A DNA stretch of 64,000 nucleotides from contig JACMZG010001914.1 of NCBI GenBank assembly GCA_018340805.1, positions 44,237,407 to 44,301,406 on the forward strand, given 5' to 3'. Positions within the stretch are counted from its first letter, which is position 1, and each line of letters opens with the position of its first letter. Below are positions 34,495-44,308 of the stretch, in pieces. The position numbers were made by a program, and so were the translations under genes. The notes beneath the pieces are model-generated. The model made no database searches. It saw only the letters and a program-made list of their open reading frames with translations, and had not been told where the DNA came from. Source of the stretch: Microvelia longipes. Taxonomy: Eukaryota > Arthropoda > Insecta > Hemiptera > Veliidae.

Positions 34495-34735
34495 ACATTT
34501 CTTATAGGGATATCCTTCCCTATAAGAATTTGAATATATAGGGATATCCTTCTCTATAAGAATTTGAATAGGATATCCTTCTCTATAAGAATTTGAATAT
34601 ATAAGGATATCCTTCCCTATAAGAATTTGAATATATAGGGATATCCTTCTCTATAAGAATTTGAATATATAAGGATATCCTTCCCTATAAGAATTTGAAT
34701 ATATAGGGATATCCTTCCCTATAGGATTTGAACCT
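34495..34735. repeat. Minisatellite, 32-bp unit with internal palindromes
   Basis: Units of TATAGGGATATCCTTCCCTA followed by TAAGAATTTGAA, seven to eight copies alternating between CTTCCC and CTTCTC variants. Each unit contains the palindrome GGATATCC. Confidence 0.9.
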
Positions 34736-34799
34736 CCGACCTCCGTTAAGTCTAACTACTATCAAACAAATTTAATATTGATATAAATTGTTTTGAATT

Positions 34800-34905
34800 T
34801 ATCTACTCATCATTTATACCGTAGATATATAGGAAAAGTATTGTGAGACAGGGATTTCTTCTCAATTATCCGTTTCAGATGTTTTAGGACCTCTTCCTAA
34901 AACAT

Positions 34906-34960
<55 letters not shown>

Positions 34961-35240
34961 TGTGTGTGTGTGTGACTGATATCATCGTATCTCTTAATCT
35001 AATTATGCTGGAGCCTTGAAACTTGGAACAAAAATGAATTTTTAGGTCTTGTGTTATGTGGAAAATATTTTTTGAATGATTTTAATACGTCCTGTAAAAA
35101 AAACGTAAAACCAACACTGGTATAAACGTAATTAAAAGTCGTGATTTCACTTTTAATAAAGGTTAATTTTGCCATTAATTATTTCTAGCGTAACAAGGGG
35201 TTTTTAATTTTGTAGCTAATTAATTATTGGTGAGTGGAAA
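34800..35240 (+). repeat. Dispersed repeat RA, copy with expanded (GT)n
   Basis: TTTATACCGTAGATATATAG, then AAAGTATTGTG, then a long (GT)n at about 34909-34976, GATATCATCGTATCTCTTAA, TTGAAACTTGGAACAAAAAT. Same order of boxes as the other RA copies. Confidence 0.65.
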
Positions 35241-35769
35241 ACTATTAGTTGCCTAAGAGTTTGTTGGCTGTTAGTTTCAAAGTTTTCCTACTCTGTAAAG
35301 TAAAATTCTCATTCAACTTTAGTTCGTAATGTCTTAAAAAATTTAATAATTTGTTTATATAATACAAATGATTATAAAATAAATTTGAGGACCATAAAGG
35401 ATCAAAATAATGGCCATGTTAGAATCATGTTTATTTAAAAATAAACAATATATATTTACGTACATATGTATAGGCTTGGTACTTTACCTTGTTGAAAGGG
35501 CTATAAAACTGAGTTTCCTTTCACTTCCTTTGATTTTCCTATTTTCCTATTCCCAGCTGATTTTGCCCCCCAAGGATAATTCCCTGCTGAAAGTTGCTCT
35601 TGTTGAGTCTTATAATGTTTAGTTTGTTGCTAGTTAGCAATTAATAATTCAAAATCTTTATTCCTCATTCTATCTTTTGACCTTTCGTTAGTTTGGTTAG
35701 TTAAAATTTAAGTTTTATATATTGATATTCAAAGGTAGTTAAAGGTTGTTTTTCACTTTTTCTCTTTTA
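35241..35769. other. No recognised gene
   Basis: The frame at 35410-35622 (70 codons, start ATG) is hydrophobic in its middle and has no recognised domain. It could be a chance frame. Confidence 0.4.
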
Positions 35770-36360
35770 TACCGTAGGTATAAATAAGTATTGTATTTGT
35801 AAAAAATCCGAAACAGGGATGTCACCAGAATTATTCATTTCAGGTGTTTTTAAGGCCTACTAGTGGTTTTCTCAAAGTTGTCGATCTGTATGTGTGTGTC
35901 TGTTATCATCGTAGCGCCCAGTATTCATGTAATTTATGCTGAAAAGATGAAACTTTGTACAAAACTCAGTCTACTGCTGTAGTTTTGTTATTTGGAAAAT
36001 AATTTTTTATGGCGTCATTATCCCGCAATAATAATGCAGCTAAAATTTCGACAAATTATAAAACGCAGAAACATGATGTTTCTGTACATAATCAATTGAG
36101 ATTTAGCACGCTTATAGCCATGCATAAGGCTAATATATGTGTCAAGTTTCATTTCATTATTAGCATTAGTTTAAATTTTATTAAATGACTTGTTTACATT
36201 GTTTAAATAATTGGAAAAAAATCGGTAATTAATCTAATCAAGTTGCAATTTGATACAAGTGTGTACCATGACGTAATAAATAAGTACATCAAGTTTCGTT
36301 TTGATATGACAAGTATATCTATGGTTTTCGTTGTATCAAAAAATTTAAGCAGCATCTGGC
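35770..36360 (+). repeat. Dispersed repeat RA, near-complete copy
   Basis: ACCGTAGGTATAAATAAGTA, GTATTTGTAAAAAATCCGAA, TTCAGGTGTTTTTAAGGCC, TCTGTTATCATCGTAGCGCC, TTATAAAACGCAG, ATATGTGTCAAGTTTCATTT, ATTAGCATTAGTTTAAATTT. Longest copy of the family in the window, at about 590 bp. No coding capacity. Confidence 0.7.
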
Positions 36361-36399
36361 TTGGTCAGTGCCTGGATGGGTAAAAAAATGTATTTGTTG

Positions 36400-36720
36400 T
36401 AATACCTGAGGACGAGCGAAGTGAGTCAGAAGAGGTTTTGCTGTTACATTCGACGAATTGTGTATTCTGAGGATGAGCGAAGTGAGTCAGAAGAGGTTTT
36501 GCTGTATACATTCGACGAATTGTGTATTCTGAGGATGAGCGAAGTGAGTCAGAAGAGGTTTTGCTGTATACATTCGACGAATTGTGTATTCTGAGGATGA
36601 GCGAAGTGAGTGAAGTATACATTCGATGAGCGAGTGAGTCAGAAGAGTATACATTCGACTGTTCTTGAGCTGTATACATTCGACGAATTGTGTATTCTGA
36701 GGATGAGCGAAGTGTTTAGT
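36400..36720. repeat. Minisatellite, 62-bp unit
   Basis: Units of GAGTCAGAAGAGGTTTTGCT, GTATACATTCGACGAATTGT and GTATTCTGAGGATGAGCGAA. About four full units plus rearranged partial ones near 36600-36680. The minus-strand frames at 36365-36789 read this array. Confidence 0.9.
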
Positions 36721-37400
36721 TTTAGTTTTTGTTTGCAATAGTAGCTCTGAAACCGTAATGATGCGTTTATATGGACAGCAGTGGAGCACTACTAGGAAAA
36801 TGTTCCTATTGATAATTTGTTTACATACTATTACAGGAAAATTCCGCTTCTTCTGTTACTCAGCCAAATTTTCTTTACTTTTCATTATAATGAATATAGA
36901 GTGGAAATAGAGTACGAATGAAAATAGTAGCAATGCAAAGTACGCAGGCAAGAAAATATAGGAGGAAATCCAAACTATAGAGGAGGAATTTGTCAATATA
37001 CCTGCTCTATAGGCATCATCCTAACATTTTGTAAATAAATAAAATATTGAAAGGGTTCTTTGTTATGTTTACGTGGAAAGTAGGACTTTTCTTAAGAAAG
37101 AAACCTGAATATGGGATAGAAGTAAAAGGGTTAGAAGAAGTGGGTATTAGTATGTAAGGAAGAAGAGAAAGAAGAAGTGGAGGGAAACTTGGAAAGGGTT
37201 GGAAATGGAAATATAGCTGTATGAAAACCCTCTCTATATGTACACAGTAAAGTGTAAACAGTATTCAACTATAGAAAAGGTACTTACAAACAAGCTAAAG
37301 AAACGGATCCAACTATATAGGCAGGCAAGAGGTTTCGAGTTAAACAAATAGAATCTAAAGAGAGAATCAAGTTAGAATGAATTGAAGAGGAATTGAATTG
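36721..37400. other. No recognised gene
   Basis: Purine-rich plus strand (many GGAA/GAAG boxes) between two minisatellites. No frame or family recognised. Confidence 0.4.
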
Positions 37401-37770
37401 TCTATAGGGCAGCTGTGTAACAATGACTGTCTAGTTTAGGCAGCTATGGAACAATGGATGTCTAGTTTAGGTCAGCTATGGAACAATAACTGTCTAGTTT
37501 AGGGCAGTTATGGAGCAATGGATGTCTAGTGTAGGGCAGCTATGAACAATGGATGTCTGTGTGTAGGGCAGCTATGGAATAATGGATGTCTAGTTTAGGG
37601 CAGCTATGGAACAATGGATGTCTAGTGTAGGGCAGCTATGGAACAATGACTGTCTAGTGTAGGGCAGCAATGAAATGAAGGCTGTCTAGTTTTGGGCAGA
37701 TATTGAAAAATGACTGTCTAGTTTAGACAGATATGGAACAATGGCTGTCTAGTTTATGGCAGCTATAAAA
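37401..37770. repeat. Minisatellite, 32-bp unit
   Basis: Units of GTCTAGTTTAGGGCAGCTAT followed by GGAACAATGGAT, about eleven copies with GTGTAGGG and TTTAGGG variants. Confidence 0.9.
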
Positions 37771-37839
37771 GAATGGCGTAAAATACTAAAATTAGCAATG
37801 ATGGTCAAAAGGAGTTAAAGTGAAGTGTGCTGCTTTATT

Positions 37840-38065
37840 ATCATCTATAATCAAGAAGAAAACATCTATAATATTATCTATAATAAATAAAACGTCATCT
37901 ATAATAAAGAAGGAATCGTCTATAATGAAGAAGGTATCATCTATAATATGATCTATAATAAATAAGGAATCATCTATAATATGATCTATAATAAAGAAGG
38001 AATCATCTATAATATCATCTATAATAATGAAGGAATCATCTATAATATTAACTAAAATAAAGAAA
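37840..38065. repeat. Minisatellite of ATCTATAATAAAGAAGGA units, left block
   Basis: About eight short units of the type AATCATCTATAATA(AAGAAGG). The same array resumes at 39635-39885 on the other side of the Penelope-like relic. The minus-strand frame (37792-38091) repeats Ile-Asp-Asp and is a product of the array. Confidence 0.9.
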
Positions 38066-38267
38066 ACATTATCAACTGTATTGGTCTCCATAATAAGTAT
38101 AAGTTATGTGTTTAGGCGCTTAAGAGACAAAATGAAAATTTAGATGTTATATTTAAACAACAATATTTCGCTCTTCATCACACAGAGCATTTTCACGTTA
38201 TTAAAATATTTTAATAACTGTTGTTTAATACTGTTTTGGTAGTCACTGTTGTTCCTTTGTATATACA

Positions 38268-38301
38268 CTGTTGTTCTTTTGTATATACAAAAGAACAACA
38301 G
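38268..38301. repeat. 34-bp perfect palindrome
   Basis: The centre is GTATATAC; the arms are CTGTTGTTCTTTT and AAAAGAACAACAG, with no loop. A near-copy of one arm (ACTGTTGTTCCTTTGTATAT) precedes it at 38246-38265, so it arose next to a short direct duplication. Confidence 0.9.
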
Positions 38302-38539
38302 AAAAACCATAATTACACTCATTCTTTAAAAAAAAGGACATGCTCATACTCTTTTTTTATAGAGCCAATCAGCTCTTCCTTGCGTAAATCAACTATTACA
38401 TATGAGTTAGGGTCATTAAGTATAAAGGGTTATGGGGTCATTAAGGTGATAGGGTCATCAGGATAAGTGTGGAACTTATCTTAAATGCATCAAATTATGT
38501 TATAGCCACACTCATTTTACGTTTAATAATACCATTTAT

Positions 38540-39503
38540 AACATATTGATGGTTTACCTATGGGGGGGGGGGGCAGTATGTCAGTGTATCTGAGTGGAAT
38601 ATTTGTAAGCCATGTACTAAACACCATTCTTACGAAGACGAGATACAAACCAATTATAGTTTGTAAATATATTGACAATTTATTTTTGTTATGAGAGCTA
38701 GACATGAAGAATTTTTTATGAATAAATTAAATAGTTTTCACCCAAAATTTGAATTCACCGTTGAGAAAGAAGTAAACAAGATAATAGATATTTTGGATGT
38801 TACTGTTATTAAAACGGATGAAGGCCACTTAAAGACCAAGTGGAACAATAAAGTTAAACCATCCTCTAAGCCAAATTAACAATACTGCGGACAACTTATA
38901 CGACGAGCTATAGAGCTGACAGATGAAGAGTTATGATGGACGTCAAAACGATGGTTTTCAAAGAATTGCTGGTCAATTTTTTCCCAGTTAAGCATACAAG
39001 ATCACTCTGGTACAAGGCTCTAGCTCATATTAACAACCGCCTAATCGAGAACCTCAACTGGAACCTACTAATGCAGTGAAAAGTATTTATTCTGGGCTAA
39101 CATATATTATAGGCTTATTCCACCCTAGCACTATTAGTAGAACATTCAAAAAGTATGACTGCCCTGAAGTCAAATTTGGTCTTAAACCAGTAAATAAAAT
39201 AAGTAGATATTTTTTCACTGCTTTGAAAGATAAATGAAATATAAATGACAATATGAGCTTTGTATATTAATTTCTTTGCCATGACGGCCCTGGTCATGGC
39301 CCTGGACAAACATAACTTAACAGAAAAACTCAACATGAGGCTAATGTTAGAAGTATTAAAAATCATACAGCTTTAGCTAAACATGCCCATGAACCACACC
39401 ATAACTTTAATTTCGAGAAAACTAAAATTGTAGATCGTGAAAACAACAATTTCAGGAGACGTTTTCTAGAAGCCTTACATATATTCAATGAAATTATTAC
39501 TTA
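38540..39503 (+). pseudogene. Penelope-like element: reverse transcriptase and GIY-YIG remnants
   Basis: Segments in at least three frames follow the order of a Penelope-like (PLE) protein. At 38578-38694 the RT part reads MSVYLSGIFVSH (after a G12 run that replaces the expected MGSP-like motif) and then KYIDNLFLL, the YxDD box with the second Asp changed to Asn. A +1 shift leads to 38691-38879, with EEFFMNKLNSFHPKFEFTVE and NKIIDILDVTV, the RT region after the catalytic box. Between 38890 and 39060 are IELTDEE and, in another frame, MVFKELL. From 39122 comes FKKYDCPEV...FTALKDK. Near 39295-39503 come GQT, then HTALAKHAHE, NFNFEKTKIVDRE and FRRRFLEALHIFNE, which fit the GIY-YIG endonuclease end of PLEs. 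Stops and shifts show that it is dead. Known PLEs prime from a nicked target and often carry hammerhead motifs. The element is flanked on both sides by the same minisatellite. Confidence 0.8.
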
Positions 39504-39634
39504 AAATTTCTAGAAGGACTCTAAGGATATGAAAAAGTATTATGCAGGTAATTTAAATAACCTGAATTAAATTAGTCACTTTTGGTTGTTTTTCCAGTTT
39601 GTTTTATATATTTATTATTATTTTTTTATGTATG

Positions 39635-39885
39635 AATCATCAATAATAAAGAAGGAATCATCTATAATATAATCTATAATAAAAAAGAAATCATCTATAA
39701 TAACATCTATAATAAAGACGGAATCATCTAAAATATCATCCATAATAAAGAAGAAATCATCTATAATATTATCCATAATAAAGAAGGAATCGTCCATAAT
39801 AAAGAAGGAGTCATCTATAATATAATCTATAATAAGGAAGGAATCATCTATAATATTATCCATAATAAAGAAGGAATTATCACAA
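39635..39885. repeat. Minisatellite of ATCTATAATAAAGAAGGA units, right block
   Basis: About nine units, same sequence and orientation as 37840-38065. The two blocks were probably one array before the intervening 1.57 kb, including the Penelope-like relic, arrived. The minus-strand frame at 39618-39863 reads the array. Confidence 0.9.
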
Positions 39886-41680
39886 TTATATCAAAATGGA
39901 ATAAAATGGTGATATGAATTGGTGTAGTTAGTTTTTGGAAGGCGAAGAAAAGTTACCAGGCCTTTTGTTCCATTTTATTTCACAATTTTATTGTTTCGGT
40001 TTTTGGAAACCATTTGGACTTTTGAGAAGATTTATGGGCAAGTATGTAACATTAGGTTGTCTTCAGTAGGTTTTTGTTTGGTTGTGACGTCTATCTAATA
40101 CTATTTATACTGAGATAAGTTCTACTAATTTTAGATTAACGATTTCCTTTTGGTTTTTCTTTTATTGTGCTTGACAATAATGCATATATATTTAAATGTG
40201 CATAAAATAGAATTCCATTCCATGCCATAGATGATATGGATAGTTTAGGTTAAAGTACCTATTCAGCATGATTACACGCAATTGTATATTCCAAAGGGAT
40301 TAGTCAAAATCGAACTAAGTCGAATCCATGAATTCGACATAAAATTCAACGTGCACTTAACATTTGTCTCCCTCCATTCTATCTGGTTGCTGCTGGAAGA
40401 AAGCAACAGCATCCTTTATTCCCGATCCTTATCCAGAACTTTCCTTACAGCCCTGACACAAGTAATAATACCACAGACAACAATAGACCTAGTCAAGTGC
40501 TTAGTGTCCTGTCCAAAGCCTCTAAAGAGACTTCTAACAACGTGATTTCCAAGCTCCACATCTCTCCTTTCTCCCTACACTTGTCTTTTGGCTCCTCTTT
40601 CTCTCTGAATATATTTTTATGTTTCTTTTTATATTTACTGCTCTATAATAATCATGTTCTCTTTTTTTGTGGCCAATTCTTTTCTTTTTAATAAATTGCT
40701 CCTTGTTAAGACTTCTATTTGTTGTTTTTATGTTTATTATGTTTGTTGTCAGTGTTATCATTTATTTACTTTGTTCCGCTCTTAGTATGCGTGCGGCTTA
40801 GAAAGCTTGTATTCCAAGCAAACGAATTTATCAAGCGTATGAACTTTGTGACTTTTTTAATTTTGTTGTCACTTGAGGTCTGTTTATTATTTTGCAACTT
40901 GTGATTCTTAATATTATTTTTCTGATGCACTTTATGTTTTATTTTATTAATTTTCTACATTGTTTGTTGAGTAGACACAATGAATGTCGTACGATTGCCA
41001 GACGGCTCTGGTTGGCGGAGAATGTGAGTGGGAGAAATGTGAGAATGAGAGTGTTGGAGACAATGAAAGTAAATGAAAAACAAATAAAAAACAAAAACAA
41101 TCTAGTTGTTACATAGTTGAAGCAGAATACATTATGTTTATGAAACGTAATAATATAATTAACATTATAATTATTATTTAATAATAATTTACTTTCTAGT
41201 CTGATGACGCAGCTTAATTTCATATTTATGGACACGAAACAGAAACTAATGTTTGATTTCTCCAGATTGTGTTTTAAGCATTTATAAAGCTCGGCTGTAT
41301 CCCGACTGTTTAATTGTCTAATTTGATGTTTATACTGATACGCAGGTGTTTTTACCCGTAATAATGTTTATTCCCTACTTTGGTAAATTGATATCAGTGT
41401 ATAATTGTTGATATCTTGGAGAAAAATCTTTTCGGGAAATAGAAGTGAGTATGTCGTGGTAATCTTTCCGTCTCTTTTGCGTGTTTAGTTAGAATTAATG
41501 ATGAAACTAGTTAGTGTTTCTGCGCTGAGATAGTCCCCTCTATTAATGGCTTTTTACTCTGTGATTACGTGTTTTCCTTTATCTTATGTTGGAAATGAAG
41601 AGAGAAGTCTCTCCACAGATGATTTCTTATGTTTATGAACACTAGTTTCTTAAAAAAAAGTTTTATCATAAAATGGCGCT
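39886..41680. other. No recognised gene
   Basis: Several overlapping frames (40282-40545, 40497-40904, 40892-41235 on both strands) are AT-driven and lack recognised motifs. No repeat was identified. Confidence 0.4.
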
Positions 41681-41681
41681 T

Positions 41682-41944
41682 ATAATTGGTTATAAAAAAA
41701 TTAAAAAATAAAATGCCCGTTTTAGGGCCTTTCGGCCCATCAGGGTATTCACCCTGCGGGAACAACCTCAGGTGGGTTGCATCTACTACACTCTAAGAAT
41801 TAATTAAAGTTGGCGAAATCATTTTAATACAAATACTATTCATAAAATCTTAGAGCATAGCCCGGGCTGCGAACTCCGGACCTCCGGTGCCGAAATCGTA
41901 CGCCTTCACGATTACGGCCACGGAGGCAGACATAATTGGTTATA
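41682..41944 (-). mobile_element. tRNA-derived SINE2 with 13-bp target duplication
   Basis: The direct repeat ATAATTGGTTATA lies at 41682-41694 and 41932-41944. Read on the minus strand, the element (41695-41931) starts GTCTGCCTCCGTGGCCGTAA, with an A-box-like TGGCCGTAATCGTGAAGG and a B-box-like GGAGTTCGCAGCCC. The body continues to a perfect hairpin GGGCC-GAAA-GGCCC with a GNRA tetraloop, about 30 nt before the end. The last bases on the minus strand are T-rich (TTTTATTTTTTAATTTTTTT), so the tail is not poly(A). About 237 bp. A stem-loop near the 3' end is how several SINEs borrow the reverse transcriptase of a partner LINE; the partner here is not identified. Confidence 0.75.
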
Positions 41945-42009
41945 TCTGCACAAAATCAGAAACAACACTCTTCTTATGTAAGGAACTCCGAACACAAAAT
42001 AAGGTTTTA

Positions 42010-42719
42010 TAGTCCAAGAGCCAGGCCTAAAAAATGTGACTCATTTTGTACTAGTTCTAACTAAATGTTTCTGAATATACCTTAAATTATGAAGGAAAAG
42101 CATAGTCTGCCTATCCAGAGTGGAGCCTTGCCCAGAAATGCGCTCGCTTAAAATATTAGAAAACCGCACTAATTCTAGTTTTTTTTTGCAATAAGTGGTT
42201 CCCTGTGGGTCGGGTGCAAAACATAAACAGAACACTTTTAAAGCTAATATAATTTTCTATAAAACGAGTGTTAATTTGTCAAAATTGGATTACTCCAACT
42301 AAAGTTATGACATTTGTTAAATGGCCAACAAATCCATAAAAAGCCAATAATGTCATCAAAGAAATTCGCTGACTTTGCATAAATTAACGATTTTTTAGGT
42401 GTTTTTGGAAGCGCCATAACTTTAGTTGTAGACATCCGATTTTAATGATTAAACACTCGTTTTATAGAACATTTTATCACCTTTAAAAAATGGTCTCTTT
42501 ATGTTTTGCACCCGACCCACAGCAAACCACTTATTTCATGAAAACTGAAATTTGTGCGGTTTGATAACATTTTGAGCATGCGTAATCATATGAAAGGCTC
42601 CACTCTGGATTGTCAGATTATGTTTTTTTCTTCATAATTTAAGGTACATTTTTAGAAAATTTCGGTTTGAAGTAGTACAAAATGAGTCACATTATTTCAG
42701 GTCCGGATCTCTTGGACTA
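42010..42719. mobile_element. Fold-back DNA transposon M2, 710 bp, with TTA target duplication
   Basis: The left end TAGTCCAAGAGCCAGGCCTA mirrors the right end, which finishes GGTCCGGATCTCTTGGACTA. The arms match almost to the centre (about 330 bp each), sharing ATGTGACTCATTTTGTACTA, ACCTTAAATTATGAAG, TCCAGAGTGGAGCC, GTGGGTCGGGTGCAAAACAT and TTCTATAAAACGAGTGTT. The direct repeat TTA lies at 42007-42009 and 42720-42722. The terminal TAGTCCAAGAG is the same as in family M1, although the interiors are unrelated. There is no transposase. Confidence 0.85.
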
Positions 42720-42949
42720 TTACGTTTTCATCTTATTACTCCTGTATGTGACAGAGGTGAATAACATGTTATGAAGAAGTTAACGATATTATAGCATTCA
42801 AACAGTAGTAATGCCATGAGTGAGAGGCAGCTACGTCACTTGCTCTCTTTTTTGCTGACTCTCTAACATTGACAATAGACGATTAATGTATCTTATGACT
42901 CAATGTATATTGATTATGTGTCTGACAAAAGTATACATACTTTGTGGCT

Positions 42950-43039
42950 AATCTACAAAAGAGCATAGATTGAAGAACTATAACTACGAGTAAATTAATA
43001 TATGTTATAGTATTATAGTCGGTTATAGGTGTGTATATG

Positions 43040-43084
<45 letters not shown>

Positions 43085-43188
43085 TATATATATATATATA
43101 TATGGCTAATCTACAGAAGAGCATAGATAAAAAATTATAACTACAAGTATAGTAATATATTATAGTATTATAGCCGGTTATAGGTGTG

Positions 43189-43277
<89 letters not shown>

Positions 43278-43372
43278 TATATAATGGCTAATCTACAGAA
43301 GAGCATAGATAAAAAAATTATAACTACAGTATAGTAATATATGTTATAGTATTATAGCCGGTTATAGGTGTG

Positions 43373-43470
<98 letters not shown>
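42950..43470. repeat. Three tandem units of about 155-185 bp, each with a (TA)n tract
   Basis: GGCTAATCTACARAAGAGCA starts units at about 42950, 43104 and 43285. Each runs through TATAGTATTATAG, CCGGTTATAGGTGTGTATAT and then a TA tract (43042-43105, 43194-43285, 43377-43467). The first unit is the most diverged. Confidence 0.9.
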
Positions 43471-43739
43471 GAGACAGCTTTGAACTTTTCAGTCATTATA
43501 AGTATGTGAAAAATAAAAAATAATTCATAACTACATCTTATAAAAATTCAAGAATAATAAGAGAGAGAAAAATGACATAGCTAAAACCTAAAATAATGCC
43601 AAAGCAAATAAACTACCATGAAAATAAAGCTCTTCATAGCTTTATTTGCATTTATACTTATTTTAGATTTGGCTGGGTTTATCTTTTTACTTCTCTCTCT
43701 ATTATATTAATCTTAACTTTTTTTTATCAGGTGTAGCCT

Positions 43740-43870
43740 TATGATTTAGTTTTCTTTGTTCAGAAGGCACTGATGATGAGGGAAAAAGTTGAAAGCAGGC
43801 TCTGACAATAATTCTAATGAGTGGAGAGACCAGAGAGTTTGATAATTACTTAATACTTAACTTACGCTTC
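43740..43870 (+). ncRNA. Degenerate hammerhead-like segment (H4)
   Basis: CTGATGA at 43770-43776 and GAAA at 43791-43794 are separated by 14 nt (TGAGGGAAAAAGTT) in which stem II is poor. It is followed about 40 nt later by GAGTGGAGAGACC, a box also seen in the right arms at 59836-59845 and 62530-62540. The spacing resembles the arms of H2 and H3, so this is probably a single decayed arm. Low support for activity. Confidence 0.35.
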
Positions 43871-44308
43871 TTTTCCGATTGTGGAATAGGAGCAGAATCA
43901 GTGTAACATAACTCTCGTCACTGGCTTACGCTGTCATAGTCTAGTGACATCCATATGTATGATTAATAGATTCTCTTTGTCTTCAATTTTAATATTCAAT
44001 ATAACTTTTGTATTAATTAAAAAAACACTAAGAGATCTTAATTGGTAAAAATCAAAAATATAACTTTACTGTACGAAGTATGAAATTGGCAGTTTCTTGA
44101 CCATATTATTTCTAAATTTCCTGTTAAAAACTCTGTCGGTTATTTTAAGTCTTGTGTAGTATGTTTTTTCTTTCCCACTCCTACTCCTGGTGATAAAAGT
44201 ATAGTGTTCTCCCTGTAAGTTCATAACTGTCATTTTTTAAAACAGATTTTAATAAATATGTAATTGTTGCCGCTGTGTTCATCAGGTTAACGTTTTTAGT
44301 TTTAATAA
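43871..44308. other. No recognised feature
   Basis: AT-rich spacer ahead of the 34-bp array. Confidence 0.4.

Noticed and set aside
37792..38091. Ile/Asp-rich repeat protein on the minus strand (also 39618-39863)
   Set aside because: A reading of the ATCTATAATA minisatellite on both sides of the Penelope relic.
41198..41225. Hammerhead candidate at CTGATGA (about 41200)
   Set aside because: No GAAA box or paired stems follow at a suitable distance.
40282..41235. Cluster of overlapping small open frames on both strands
   Set aside because: AT-driven frames with low-complexity hydrophobic residues. No splice-supported exon or domain recognised.
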